This document shows, in pieces, positions 13,001-28,000 of a stretch of DNA of 64,000 nt. The notes beneath the pieces were generated by a model. That model searched no databases. It worked only from the letters and a program-made list of their open reading frames with translations, and was not told where the DNA came from. Location: positions 3,036,258 through 3,100,257 of the forward strand of contig VFFE01007767.1 in NCBI GenBank assembly GCA_008921705.1. The letters are read 5' to 3'. The translations under genes were made by a program, and so were the position numbers. Source of the stretch: Burhinus oedicnemus. Taxonomy: Eukaryota > Chordata > Aves > Charadriiformes > Burhinidae. Each line of letters begins with the position of its first letter. Position 1 is the first letter of the stretch.

Positions 13001-16000
13001 CACACTTACAGCGCTTTTTTATTCAGTTTCAAAATGTCTGCTAGCCTAATTTACACATGGCCAAGCAGAAGTGGTTTATAGACCCAGACTTATTTTCTGA
13101 AGCAGATGTATCTAATTAACACAGATGAGCAGTTTTAATAATACAGTTCTCCGCAAAATGCTCTGCAAAAAACACTTTATCCATTTTGTAAAACAGGGGT
13201 GAGCCTTCTGAAGTTAACAGGTAAGCATTATTTCTGAAAAATACAACTGCTAACAAAAAAAAAAAAGAAAAAGGGGAGCTGATTTAAAAACTAATGGGAA
13301 ATTGAATTTCTAAACAGATGACTGGTCAAAGAAGTATCTGACTAATTTAATAACAGTTACTCAAATTCTGTTCAGATGAAAATAAAAGCATGATTTTTGA
13401 AGTGTATGTAGCAATATGGTTAACTGTTCACAATGATTAGGAAAACTTTCTGGACTTACCACCATCTTTTGTGGAAAAAGGTATCCTATAAATAAGAACT
13501 TACACCAAAAAAAAAAGTCACAACTTGACTAAAATACTTGCTTTATTGGATGTGTGATGTTAGCACTTACCCTCAACATGAAACATGAAGAACAAGACCA
13601 AAAACTCACTAGGGAAAGTTTTATGTGTAATAGGCTTATAAATGTATGAAACCTACTTAGCAAAACTGTTTGCTCTGATGCTTCTGAAATGTGTTTGCGG
13701 TATACTAGAATAAACATCGTATTGATAAGATCATTGTATCCGAGCAACACTACTTAGTAATGAATAGATTATGTTACAGTGATTGTTCTTCATTTTAATT
13801 CCCACAAATCAGCATTGTGTAGATTCCTGCCTGGCTCAGTTTCAGACTTGGCTTCTTTTAATAGCTGTCTCGTGCAGTGGCTGGAGTGGTCAGGAAGTAT
13901 GGGCAAGTATTGTTATCTTCAAATCCTGTGTTGTTTCAAAAGTGGAAGCCACCCACTTAGGGTGTCTTTCTGAGGGTGATGCAATGGAGAGTTTCATATT
14001 TATTACATATTCTGTACATTGATTTGAATTCTATTTATACCTTTTTGAAGGCACGCAGCTGAGGTGAATTCTGTCATATCCTTCTCTTACCTTTGGAGGT
14101 TGGAGCTGAGGATGTTGTATATTTTGAGATCTGTGGGCTGAGGGAAAGAGCAAAGTTAAATGTTGGTCTCTCTAATTGGATGCTTGGTGACACAAAAGTG
14201 TGTGCCCAGGAACACAGAGCCGTTTATTACACTTAGTCACATTTTCTTCCTGTCTGTTTTTTATATGGACATCTCCCAGAAGAAAATACCTCTCTTGCTG
14301 GGAGACACTTGTCCCGAGATGCCAAAGGAAAACAAATCATCATCCTTGACATATTTCTCATCCTGCCATAGTTTGAGAATAAAGTCCTCAAAATAAAATG
14401 ACAGTACTTCTGCAGACAGGTGCAGTGAGCAAAAGGCAATAGATTTAACAGATAAACATTTGTGTTTATTTTACTGGTAACCTAGTAATTTTGAAGGAAT
14501 TTGGATGCCCAGCTTAGTCCAAGCCAGATGGAAATTTCTCCACAGCCAACGCTGCACTGCTGTGTCTTAGCTCTTCCATTCCCCTGTGCGTGCCTCGGGA
14601 CAGTGAGCTCTGCAGAGGTTCTCTTCCAGTTACTTGTTTGTGTTGGCTGCAGGAGAAGATTATCTGTATTCAAAGCAAATGGGGGAAAGTAATTGGAAGA
14701 GTAGCAGCCATAGCCCATCTTAGCTGTTCACTGAGGATGGCTGTAAATCAAAGGAGATTTTCGTATTTTAGAAAATAGGTTAGTCTGCAGCCCATATTAG
14801 CTCCAGCAAGCTGTAACACCACTTGGAAAGTTTTTGAATAATAGCATACCACTACATTTTTTAAAAGAATTGTTGTTTTCTGAGGACCCCCTTAGGAACT
14901 GCTGTCTCAAAATAGTGAGCAGTCATCAGCTAAGTTACTTACTCTGCAGTGTTTCAAACCTAACAAAAGAAACTGCCCAGCTCAGAGGCAAGAGACCAGC
15001 TTGTACTTTATAGTGCAGGAGAAATGCAAGGACTTAGCAGTTTCAGCAGTATCTTGCTTCTGTGCTAGTTGGAAAATCCTGCTGAATTTAGAACCAGACA
15101 TAACTTCGCAGCTTTGAGCATTGAGTTGAAAAAATACCATATTTATTTCTGACTGGTTAAGCTAATTGGCATCCGTACTTCAAGAACAGGGGAACTGTCC
15201 TTTGTTCATTCAAATGGCAGCAAATGGCCAGAGAGGTGGGCTGATTTGGAGTTGCATATGGCCTCAGGCTTGAAGGAAGCATCCCCTCTTTTCCTCCAGT
15301 CCTCATTTGAATGATGAGCCTTCTAAGCAAATAACTAGGCTAAAACCAGTAATGTTTGTACCTCCCTTCAAAGGTCCTGTCTCATATTAGCAGGGAGAAA
15401 AGATAGAACGTTTCTTTTTGCCTCCCCTGATCCTTGGTCATCTTTATGGTGCGTCTTTGTGGAAGGAAGAGCCCTCAGGACTTATAAGAACGAGCAGAGC
15501 ATTCCTGCCTTTTTTGCATCTATGTGCCAGGCATCACCAAGAACTTAAGGGAAAGCGGAACCCTGTAACTAATGTAAATCACAACCCTGGTGATTTGGTT
15601 TTAGCTAGAACAATGAGATTTCTCAGGTTGTCTGACACTGCCCCTGAACTGTGTGGGCTTTTGCCTCCAAGTCTTCCTGGCGTTTCTTTGAATGTTGCTT
15701 CACCTTGATCTCTCTAAATGGGATGCAGGCTTTTTCTCTGTTTTCTTCTCTTAGGCTACAGTCAAGTGAGATGCTTGCAGAGACAGGGAGCCTTTGGTCC
15801 TAGTGCCTGTCTCAGCTAGCATGCATCCAGTCATGAGGAGCCGGCAGCTCCCTCTGTCCTGTTTCTTCTTTAATATAGTCATTTAATTTCAACTTCAGTG
15901 GCCATACCTGGGTTACTTAGCTGACTTTGGCTTGGGTACTGGTGTTAGTGTAGCAACAATAAGATCGTGCACATCATGGACAGGTTGCTTTAGTACTTAG

Positions 16001-19000
16001 CCAGAAGCTGGGGTAGGTTTTGCAGCCGGGGGTGTTGGAGCTGCACTTAGACCAGCTATTTTACACTAGCTCAGATGTAAATATTCTTTTCTGCAGATCC
16101 ATCCTGTAGGATGTTCCTCTTACAGCTAGAAAAGCATTTTGAATGCTCCTTGCCTATCATTTCTTCCCATTATATCAGCATCCCATTGTATATACTGTAG
16201 CTTAGAACAAAAATGGGGTGGTTTTTGCTTATTTGTTAACCATTAAGACGCTGAGAAGATAATGGGGAAAAGGGTGGTGTGCCAGAAACAATTCAAAAGC
16301 ACATCACAGTGTCTTCCAGCAAAAGAGAGCACACTTTGCTGAGCTTATTCAGGAGTTTCCTTTCAGGATGATTCAGAAGACAACTGCAGTAACTGAACAA
16401 AGCAGTTGCTTCCTCATATCATCTCCTCTCAGGCAGCAGAAAGCCCAGCTGGGACCAACCGAAAAGAGCACAGCTGGCTGGTTGGTGTCAGAGAGCACAG
16501 TCACCTTTAGCTGTCCCTGTGCAGCAAACCAGAACCAATGTGGCTGTGTGCTGAGGATGAGAATGCAGCCTGGCACAGAGGCTCTGATGGAGTTGACTTT
16601 CAGGGATCCTTAGGCTTTGGGGCAACTATAAAGCTTGAAGAACTGTTTTATTTCCCAGTAGGTACTTGGTCTGTACTGAGCTATAACCTTCTTAAATTGA
16701 GTTGTTCTGTACCGCTGCTAAACAAGCCTTCCTTCCTCAAAGGAAGTCCCACATTTAAAGAACAAAAATCAACACAAAGAACCCTCAACGTATTAAAAAT
16801 AGAGCCTCTGAATAAAATAAATACTTTTGCAGCATCTGCTCCTGTAAACATGCAGATTCTTCCTGTTTTCTATGCAGCCTAAATGTAATGCTTACAAAAA
16901 CTTAAAGATCCCACTCTTCACTTTGACATCAAATAAAGTGAGTCTTTTCTTAATAGAGATCTCCATATGCAGAATAGAGGAAAGGAAAGGGTAGCCAAGA
17001 GTGAAAGAAGACCCTCACTCAAACCTGCATCTGTCAAGTCCAATCTGTCCCTGTGTTCAAGGCAGAGGAGGCGGGAGAGAGTACCAGCATGGCTTTGCCC
17101 GCCACCCTGCGGGCAGTGCTGGCCACGCCTGGGAGAGGAACGGCCAGGGAGCAAAATTCTCTTTCCTTCACAGAAAAAATAAGTTCATGCACTGCACACA
17201 GCAAGTGCACAAGTTGGAGTAGTTTGGTTCCTCACAGTCACTTTTGCATTTACAAATGCCATTTTTTATGTATAGATTCCCTGTAGATCTGCTCTTTCGC
17301 TATCTACTATATTACCTGGGAAATGCTGTGGAAATGGATGACACTTTTAGTGATTTATTTCATATTCCGAAGCTGAAAGCCCTCAAAATCAAGAGATTCC
17401 ACTGTGAAGGAAGGGATGCGTTCATCGTGCTAGTGACAGCATCCATTGCATTGAATAGAAATTGTGAACGTCGTGTTTATTTTGTGCATTAAGAGTGTGT
17501 GTGTGTGTATGCATGCATGCTAGTCCAGGAGCTGATTTTGTCACACCATGTTGAAAAATCTTTCAAAGCAGACAAATAGCAAGGTAATCTATATGCAAAT
17601 TTACTGGTTTAGTCAGTCTGATGTGCCTGTGACAAAGAGTGGATTTAATTATAGTTTATTGGTGCTGGTTGTGCTTGAGTAATCTGGAGGTAATGGTGCA
17701 TAATGCTGAATTAATCTAGGATGAAAAAAATTGGTTTCCTGGGGATAAACTGAGACAAAGGCAAATCATCTATTTCCACAGCTGGGTACATTTTTCTATG
17801 CAGTCTAAATGGCTAAGTTCTCCTGGTATCATTTGGAAACTATGGTTTTTGTAAAAAACTTCTAAGGATCCAAAGAATTTTGGAAGTAAATTTTCAAGAA
17901 GAATAGCTTCTGTTTGCAACAGGGGCATCATTCTAGTAGATAATTTGGTATTTAGTCGCTCTGCTCCTGATTCCCTCCTCCCTCACACCCAGTATGCTCC
18001 GTCGCAGACTGAGTCATGTACATAATACATTCAGCACAATGACAGTTAAGAAGGTAGAAGGTGAGAATTAGCAGTGTTTGAGATAGAAAATGGTAGGAAA
18101 AAGATGTAAAGCAAATTGCTAGTGCAGGAAATGAGGATAGAAGCCAGGCGATTTTCTATTTCTTTGTGTGAAAGATTTGAAAATTGCTGTGTTAGCATGA
18201 ATGCTCCAGATAAATATTTCAGAGTAAAATTTATTGCTAGGTAAACTGGAAAAGCAAAAGCAGAATACTCTTTATTACAGAACACTTTCAGATATGTAGG
18301 TTTACAGTCTTAGTACATCCGCATCGTTTTGCAAGATTCATGCGTAAACAGCGGGGAGAATAAGGACAGAGAATGGACAGTGAGAAACGGAACATAATAG
18401 ATTTGGAAAACATTATTTGCTGCATAAAGCAGTCCTCTTTGGTTACAATTGCTATTACATGTATTTTTAATGACCTAAAATTTTTGCCTTGGTCATTAGA
18501 GAAATGTAGGTCAAAATAATAATTTCCTTATAATAGAACAGTTACTCTTTTATCTGTACAGTTCACGTATGTCTTCAAAAGATCAGTTAAGCCTGGTCAT
18601 CTTAATGCAAGGAATGCATAGTATCAGAATTTGACCATGTTTAATAGTAGACGGCAAATTTGAACTACTTTGGTGTGATTTTTTCAAAGGTGCTGAGTAT
18701 TAATTCTACTTGCAGTCATAGGAGCCAGAAGAGTCTCAGCTTTTCTGAGAAGCTAGCTCAACATAGCACAAGTTCATCAGTAGAAGATAAGGTATCCAAA
18801 AACATTGACCGTTTTGTGAGAATTTGGCCTAAAGCCAACACTTTGGATCCAAAGTTAGTCACTCTTTATGCTTCTGGCTATTATTTCTGCCTCAGAGACT
18901 GAGCAATGATCCATATATTTTGGGGCAAGGAATCCGATGAGATGCCTGAATAACTTGAGTTTACTTTTCATCTTCAGTGTTGGAAGGAAGCAAAGCAAAA

Positions 19001-22000
19001 GAAGATTTTATTGGGATAATCTCTAATTTCATGCACACGTGGCCTTCAGTCATTTGTTTTGGCACAAACCATAGAAACCACATCATTCAGTTCCCATTTC
19101 TTGAAGTTTTCAATGTATTCTATCTTTTTTTCCTTAGGCAAAGAGTTTACTTTATATCTGAAAATGTAATCTGTGCACAAATATTTTTTTAAACCTCTCC
19201 AGAAAATAAGCTCTTTGTATGCAAGTGCTTCTGCTTTCTTTATCTCTAGGCAGTTGATACTTGTAGAGGAGACAGTGGGTCAGAGGAGAACACTAGATTC
19301 TGTTCCAAACCTTTTCAGTGCTTTTCTGGGTGGAACACAGCACATGCTTTTGCAGCCTGATGTTTGAGGTGCTCAGGCTGGACAGGTGTGCAACACTTCC
19401 AAAAATCAGGCCCAATGATGCGACTAATTCATCATTATTAAGAGTTTTCATATCAATAGGGGGGGGAAAGTTCACTGCAGTCAAATAATATTGCATTTTA
19501 ATACACTGTATTATTTCAATGCACTATTCAATTTTTTTCTGTGAGAAAAATTGTGGAGTCCCTTTCTACCAATTTTCATTATAACAGTGACTTCTGGGGT
19601 GGTTGCTTTTTAAGCAGTTGTCTTTCATAATTCATTTTGGTGCTGCATGTTTCAGAGGCAAAAGTGATAAATCTTTCCAGAGGATATGTTTTCACTTTGC
19701 TGTCAGATGATTTTAATGACCTTTTCAGGACACGGTATGCACCATGTAACAAAATAATTTATCTGTCTCTATGTGTGAGACGTCTAAACTGTGGCATATT
19801 GAGCTTAGTGTCACTTTGCCTAAAAATACAGTATTTCTCACATGACTGTCATGATTGGTATTGTTATGACCTCTGTTAGTCTCACAGAGAGGTTATTACA
19901 GGGACTATGAATCTAGTTCAGCAAAACCAGACTTGCGTAGTGGCTACAGCTCCTTATGTCTGTGTGCTGTACTACACAACTACCCTGAGATGCAGGAGCT
20001 GTGAAAGGAGGAAATTGGTTCACATGGATCTTCACACCAAGTCATCATTTCCAGGGACTTTTAGCTGTCCAGATTCTTCCCAGCATTTTTATGTACTATC
20101 TAATAGATTTTGCATATGACCTGAAGTTTTTAGCGGAGAGTCAGGCTTGTAAAGGACACCATTGACAGCAGAGACCTGCTATTTGTACTGCCAAAGTAAT
20201 TTCACTATGTTACAGTTCTTCCCAAGTACGCAAGCTGCTGGGGTGGGGTGTGACAGTTCCTGGCTGAAACATTATACCTTCCTATCCAAAGTAGCATGCT
20301 TCATGCATCTAAAAACCACAGAAAGCCAAATGCCTGCATCTGAGCCACTTTATAGTAATCTTTTACAGGTATAAGCCTTCAGTATTAAGCTTGGTGCTGT
20401 TGGTGTTCGGTCTTGTGGTCTGGCCTTGCACGCAGCTGCAGTAGGCCGCCTCTGCACTGGTAGCATGGAACACTCCTCCTTAGACCTGATCCAAAGCTCA
20501 GGAAAGATAATGGGGATATTTCCCATCAACTTCAGTGGGCTATGAGTCCAGCACAAAGTTATATTTTATGTATCATTGGTAAGGTTACCCATAAAAAGAG
20601 AGCCAGTGCTGCTGCTGCTTCTTGGAAAGTGAGAGACAATACAGTTCTTAGCTGTTACAAAGCGAAGATACAGACAGCCTGCACGGCTTTGAGGTGTTTA
20701 ACCTTCCTTATGAGAGCTGGGTGCTCGGCAGCTTGCTAGTTTTGACCCTAATTGACAGAATATACTTGTGACTCTGCATTTAATCATGGTTGCTGATTGG
20801 GGTAATTTAATCAAGGACCTGATTGGAGTAATTCAGAATAGGCCCCATTGGTGAATGTCAGTAGTTAAGATGGATTGCCCAGTAGAGACAATTGCTAGTA
20901 AAATATAGGGTAGAGAGTAGGCAGTAAATAACTCCCATGTTGTCTGTCACGGGACACTCCAGCCTTGTTCACTGACAGTTCCCTCTCAGCTTCTCAGGAT
21001 GGTGAGAGCCCCACAATCTCAAAATATTCATAGACAGGGTAAGCAGTGAGGTGAGGAAGCTTGCTGATGATGCTACATTATTCAGATCATTGAGAAAAGG
21101 GCAAACTGAAGAATTCTGGAAGACCATTGTGAGGCTGAGGTTCTGGACAATAAAATCATAAATAATATACGGCGTAGGTATACACACAGTAATATGCATA
21201 GGGACAAAAGCGATCAGAACTTCAGCTGTGAAATTACTAACTTTGAGCTGACCTGTACCATTCAGGAGCAAGATGTTGATAGCGTAAATAACTTGATGAA
21301 AGCTTTGTTTCAGTGCTCAGTGATGGTCAATATGTAAACCAAGGCATAGATGATAAAACAGTGGATGTTGCAATACCATGGCACAAGTCCATGGTTTCCC
21401 CTCACCTTTGCAGTTCTGGTCCTCTCATCTCAAAGAGGCTATAATAAACTTGGAAAAGGATCAAGGAGGAACAACAAGGGTAAGCAAGGTAAGGAATGAC
21501 TTTGACTTGAAGAATGACTGCAGAGACTAGAAGCCTGTAGGCTGGAAAAGAGACAACTTGCCAGTAATATGATACAGATCTCTAGGGTCAGGAGTGGCAT
21601 GGAGAGGTGTGGATAGGGCTCAGCCATTAGTATCTCTTCCAAAACAAGAACATTACACAAAGCTAGTAGCAGTCAGGTTCAGAGCAAAAGGAGGTGATTC
21701 TTCATAGAGTGTGTAGCAGACCTGGGAAAATTGGTGCTAAAAGATGTTACGGATGCCAGAACTCTCTCTGGGCTCAATAAAAAGCTGAAGAAGTACGTGG
21801 AGGAGAAATCCACTGAAGAACCTAAATACAGAGAAACCTCATCTGGCTCAGAAAATTCCCTGAGCTGAAAATAGTTGCAGCAGGGAGAGTACAGAGAAGG
21901 AAGTATCATATATGCTTGTCTTGTTCTTTCTCTTCCCTCAGTACCCATTTGTGGCCACTGTCAAAGTCCAGATACTGGATTCAGGGACCTTTGATCTGAC

Positions 22001-25000
22001 GCAGTACAGGTGTTCTTGTGAAACCGGTATTTCTGTAGGGTGCCCCAGAGGAGAGGTCTGCAACAGCCCCTCTGAGCTCCCCAGCAGCAGATCCTTGTGT
22101 CAGGGCTGTGTCTGTGCAGCATCATTACCTAGCCTTCACTGTATCATGCCCTCCTCTACCTTGTTTATGCAGTGTGCACTTTCTTCCAGGTGTTTGTATG
22201 AATTATCTGTTAAATTATAGAAGTTGTTTGGTTTTTTTCCTTGTAATAAAAAACTCTTGGTAGGTATGGTGTTTGAAAATGAGGGGAGATACGTAGACCC
22301 ATTGGATTTCCTTGTCGTGAAAAAGGAGGGGGAAAAAAAAATCCTTACTTTTTTTGTTTTTGAAAGCTTTGGGTGCCATCTGCTGGGTTCAGTAGGACCT
22401 TACACACTGGAGCAAAATTGCTAGTTGCTGGTTGAAAAGTGCTTGGAGAATTGAATTTATCCAGGGTTGCGGTGTCTTTGTTTGCAGCTCCAGGTTCTTT
22501 TGGCTCTGTTGGTGGTAAAGTAACCCAAGTCTATGGGACATACTCTGCCACACAGAGAAGTGCCTGCTTACGCTTCCGTTTTAAAGAAACCGTTCAGACT
22601 GAATTCTCTTAATGGTTTTCACTGTGTTGGGTCACATGATGGAGAAATGGCAGAAGGAAATAAGGATTGTCAGGCATTGTGTACTGCCCACGTATTGCAG
22701 TAGTGAAGCCCATTCTGAGCAGCATTCAGGCTGTCTGAGGCTGCCGGAGACAGGGACAGGCAGGTGCTGGGGAGCTGGAGAAGGCTGTTTGTCCAGGGGC
22801 CCTGGTTACTGCCTCTGTTTGATATGTGGCGTAGGGGTATAGCAGCAAGATACAGCCCTGTACGTTGGACTGTGGGAAGGGGTGGTGTGTGAGTGTACCA
22901 GGTGGGTGAGGCACAGGTCCGTGGGAGGGGCATGGTGCCTGTTCTGCAGTTAAGGCACCTGGTGACAGTGAGCTGTGACCTCTGGGCTTACAATGTGAGA
23001 TGACCCTAGCTCTCACCTTGGGAGTGCCCAAGAGCAAGGTAATAGCATAAGCTGGCCATGGACCCTTCCAGAAGGCTGAAGTGGTCTTTGCATATTCATC
23101 ATCCAGGGGAGATGGTCAGCTATGTGTTTGCAGAAAAATGGTGAACAGTATGACCTGTGTGAGCAGCTGAGTTCAAACAGCAGGGAGCTGTAATGCAGTT
23201 ACCCACAGCACTGCCTTGGGACACATCTGTCACTGAGACCCCTCAAGAGTAATAGCCCTTTGGTTTTTTGTTCCTCACGGTTATCTCCCTGATATGTTCA
23301 CTCTCGCTCTGCAGTTTGATAATACAGGGCTTTGGCAGCAATACTGGCTTGTACGGTCCCATCTCCTTGTCCTTGCTACTTGTTCTCTCCCCAGTCCCCA
23401 TGCTGTATGTGAGACCATGCTGTGTACTGGTGGGTTTAAAAAAAAATAAACCAAAACTACAGCATGATGAAATGGGTTATATTTAACCCAGACCAGTTCC
23501 TTTTTTTTTTTTTTTTCAAATCACAATGTGGCCTCATGAACAGTTGGATCAGCACAAGCAAGGGAAGCCTGATGTCTGCAGCGCTGAGGGGGGAGCAGGG
23601 ACATGTGGCTGAGGAGCAAGACCTCTGTATTGAGCTTTGCTTTTGAACCCCTGGATCACCCAGCTGTGGCCAGGGATTGGCCTTCATGCTGGGGATGCCC
23701 CAGCCACCAGCAGGCACCTGCGAGGAGATATTTGGCACCTACATCAACCCTGGGCTGGTGGGCTACTGACAGCACTCTGCACTGTGAGGGATCCTGCTGA
23801 GTTCCCCTCATCCAGCACTGCTCTATTTTGGGGGCGTATAAAACCAGGGTCCTTGCTGCTAGGTGGAGGTATGCTTATGAAGATGATCATGAGAAGAGGC
23901 TGAGAGACCTGGGTCTGTTTAGCCTGGAGAAGAGAAGACAGAGGGGATCTCATCAATGCTTATCAATATCTAAAGGGGGGTGTGTCAGGAGGATGGGGCC
24001 AGACTCTTTTCAGTGGGGCCCAGCAACAGGGCAAGGGGCACAATCTGTAACACAGGAAACTCCATCTGAACATAAGGAAAAACTTCTTTACTTTGAGGGC
24101 GGCAGAGCACTGGAACAGGCTGCCCAGGGAGGTGGTGGAGTCTCCAACTCTGGAGATGTTCCAAACCCGCCTGGATGCCATCCTGTGCAACCTGCTCTAG
24201 GTGAACCTGCTCTGGCAGGGGGGTTGGACTAGATGATCTCCAGAGGTCCCTTCCAACCCCTGTGATTCTGTGAATTTTCAACTGCCCAGACCAAAGAGCA
24301 CTCTCTTTGAGTTTGACAATAGTGAATCCTTGGAGCATATTCAGATGCTCTTTTGTGTGTTCACAAGATTTCACTAACTGTGCACCTATAATTTGTAAGA
24401 ATATATATAGAAATGAACACATAAATGAGGGATAATGAAGCCTTTTCCTTTGGTTTCATTCTTTTCCTTGCATATCAAGAGATGTCAGTGTATTATTCCA
24501 TCTAAGCTACTAAAGACTTACAGCCTTCTCTGCTGTAGCAGGGGAATGAAATTCCTACAGAGTCTTAGAGAGGATGTTCAATCTCAGGCAAGTAGGCAGC
24601 CTGGCATTTTGGTGATCTTTGAGTTGCAATGGTACATCACCACATACCACTACTACATTGATCAATAAGTGGAAGAGATCCTAAATTGTGTCCAAAAGAA
24701 CAAAGGAAGTTTAAAAATTGTAAAGGTTTCTGCGACAAACAAACAAACAAGATTACTTCTGATGGCATTGCATTTTGAATGATCCTCTATCTAGAACATA
24801 TGGTAGTATTACAAAACTGTTGGCAAACACCTCCAAGAATAAAGCAGAATAAAAATGTGTAGGAAGAAAGCTAGAACTAGGCCCAAAGAAAAGCAGTCAG
24901 TTAGAAGGAAAAGTCTGTTTCAGCTGAGAGTTTATGCTTAAACAAATTTAACATACTCTTTGAAAACTAATTATGTTCAGTGTTCAGTCTGGATGCCTTA

Positions 25001-28000
25001 CAGCTGACAAACCACAATGGGAAACAGATTTCCTTCCACTGTTTATACATTGAATGTTAGACCTTGAACCATGGCATTTGTAGACTTCATTGAACTCTAG
25101 ATCACTGTTAGACTTCTGTAGCCCTTGAATTTATATTACAATGCTGCTAGTGGCAACTCATGTATAGTTCATAATCACCATCTTTTTAATATTTTCTTAT
25201 ACTCTGTTTTTGCTGTTTCTTTTTTTTCCCAAATCATCTTCAAGTTAACATGATGCCTATAGCTGGTGTTCTCACTGAGGTCACTGTGCAGTGCCTTCAC
25301 GCTTTTGTGTAGTGACTTGATTTCTGTGTTTGTCTTACTTTATGAATCAATATCTTTCAGCACCCCCAGATTCAAAAGGAGTCACAATATATCAAGTACT
25401 TATGCTGCGATGATGAAGCAACCCTGCATCAGTGGGTAACAGGAATAAGAATTGCCAAGGTGAGATTAAAAGTAAATTTAGTTAAATATGTTTTCTGTAA
25501 AATCCTGTCTTCCTTAGGTTATTGACTGTCATCACCTCAACTGGAAATACTGTGACATTCATGCTAATTTTACCATAGAAAGAAAAAGCAGACAGGGATG
25601 ACCAGGATGGATTTGCTGAATGTTCCTGTACCCTAGTTATAAGTGGGTTTTTCTCATTAACATGAGGGTGAATTGTGTAGCTATAAAACTCATTCCACAG
25701 TTATCCAGCACAATAATAGTATGCTGTGGCTAAAGATGTGCAAGCTCTGGTCAGTCCAGCTATGACATTTTTCAGACAGTTCTGCCCAAATTGTTTGCCT
25801 CACCCCCTTCAAAAAGATCCGAATTCACAGACCATTTTGGTTGGCACAAAGTATTAAGGGAGATGGATTTATACGTAGCCCGGTATACTGGCTGTACCTG
25901 GCTGTGCAGATCCACTCCTGTTAGGTGTATATTCTTTTCTGCTGGTTTTGCTGCAGGGTGACATCCAACAAAGGTGTGGGGTGAACATCAGATTATTTTA
26001 TGTATTACACTGACAGACCTGTTTGCTCTAGAGCCCAAGATTCAGCCCAAGTCTCCTAGTCTGAAAACATAATACTTGGAAAGCACTGCAAAAAGATATT
26101 TATTGAGAACAGTTGGTTTTAAAGCCAAGTTTCATGATGTTTACAGATATTGAAATGAACATAAAATTGAGAATGATATCAGTAGGACTGTGTTTGGTCA
26201 CAGGGATTCCTGTTTTATTTTGCTATTACAGAGATGCTTTCCGCCTGGCCCTATACAGAAATAGGCACAGCACTTGTAGAAAGCTGCTTTTTAACAAAAC
26301 TGGATAGGAAGAAACGGGGTCAGAAAAGTTGTCCAAGAGCAAAATGAATGCTTGGCCTATTTCAGGCTTTACACCATGCTTATTGTGTTGTTTTGATTGT
26401 TTTGCAGTATGGCAAGACGCTATATGATAATTACAAATGTGCAGTGAAGAAAGCTGGCTTGTCCTCTCGGTGGGCAAATCAAGGGACGGTGGAACCAGCT
26501 GCCCCTGTAGGATCCTTACCAGCAGGTACCAATGCTGTCACAGCAGTTGAAATCACATTTATTGACCTCTTCTGTCATCATCAATGTTGCACATAGTCTT
26601 TGTCAGAAAACTGTCCCATTGATTCAGCAAGATGATACCTTGTTCTAGGCAGCCCAGTGTAGCTCTAATCTATAACTAAGCTAGCAGCAGAGCTCTCACT
26701 TTAAAGTTAGAACTCGAAGAATACAAAGACAGCCCACCAAAGGTCAGTTTAAATCTGCGTAATTTAATAAGGTATTTTTCTGTTGGCATCTGAATACAAA
26801 TCCTTTATCCTCCCTCTACATTTTAAAGACTAATGGTCCATGTCTTGAAGTTTTCTGTTTGCCCGTCTCTACACTGGCTGTATTGGAGCGTTTCTTCCAA
26901 TGAGTAAGAGGGATGAGTGGGATATTCTGAGAATGGAGATTATGGTAGAGTGAGCCACTCTCTTTCCTAGCCTTTCACTCATTTGCGTGATAACAGTGTG
27001 GGTGTTAGGAGAAGGACACAGAGGAAGAAAGGGTTGGGTTATTCTCTAACTTTTTACTTTTCCAGGAGCTTCATCATATTGCTGTTTCCTATTTTATCAT
27101 TGTACAGATGCAACAGTGCATGATACTAGCTGTAACTTCCATTAATATTTTTAGTTTACATGCTTAAGATACGCTTTATTTATTAGGAAGGACATGCTGG
27201 CCAAGTACTTACTGTCATAAGACAGGCAAAGTCAAAATCAGTGTTGGCAGTTAATATTCTGACTTCTCATGTAGATAACTCAAAATCCACCAAACAACCT
27301 TTCCAAGACTTTAGTTTGCCTTTTCTCAGTACATGTGAGAAGAGGGTGGTCTTTCTGCTCTTCCTTGGAGTCAAATCATGGTAATAAATGCACATTTGGG
27401 GTAAGGAGACCCAGTAACAGACTGTTTTGAGATCAGGGGATTTTTTGATAGTTGCACGTGGGGGTACTTTAGTGAGGGTGGAGGGACAGTCATGGAGCAT
27501 TTTGTGTTCTGGTGTTGATGGCAGTAGAGAGGTGGCTGGCCAGTGGGGCTCCATGCTGGCGCTGCAGTCTGTACTCGATATGGCCAGGATTGAGGCCTTA
27601 TAAAGTATATATACACATCTGTGTAACTTCAGCTCCTGACTAGAATCCAGGAACACTGCATGTGATCATAAAATATACTGTTAATCTTAACTAATGGATC
27701 CCGTTAAATGGTTAAATAGCCTGGAAAGATTTTAGTCGTGTATGTTGTCTCTATGGAAATATCTCTGAAGGATCATTAGCGTTCTAATTGAGGCAAGTCA
27801 CTGTGATTGTTGCTGTCTTACAGTTATCATTACTGCCCTATATAAAACCTGGGGCCCGACTATAATACTATAACCTGAACTGCCTCACTGTGAGCAGTTG
27901 TTGGCTCATGTGTTGGAAATGGAACAAGGCATGTTTTCTTCTGTTCTGTTTTCAAATGGCTGTATAGCCATTTATATGGTCTGATTTCACTATAGGCTAA

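Larger units (their letters stand above)
12085..25360 (+). other. APBB1IP: APBB1IP intron a3-a4 (13.3 kb)
   Basis: This is the largest complete intron of the gene in the window and it lies inside the PH coding region. It contains a degenerate CR1 (about 21020-21950), a CR1 3' end (about 23870-24273), a possible ancient repeat fragment (about 20470-20545) and a short GT run near 17496. No further gene was recognised. The short open frames here look like chance. Confidence 0.8.
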
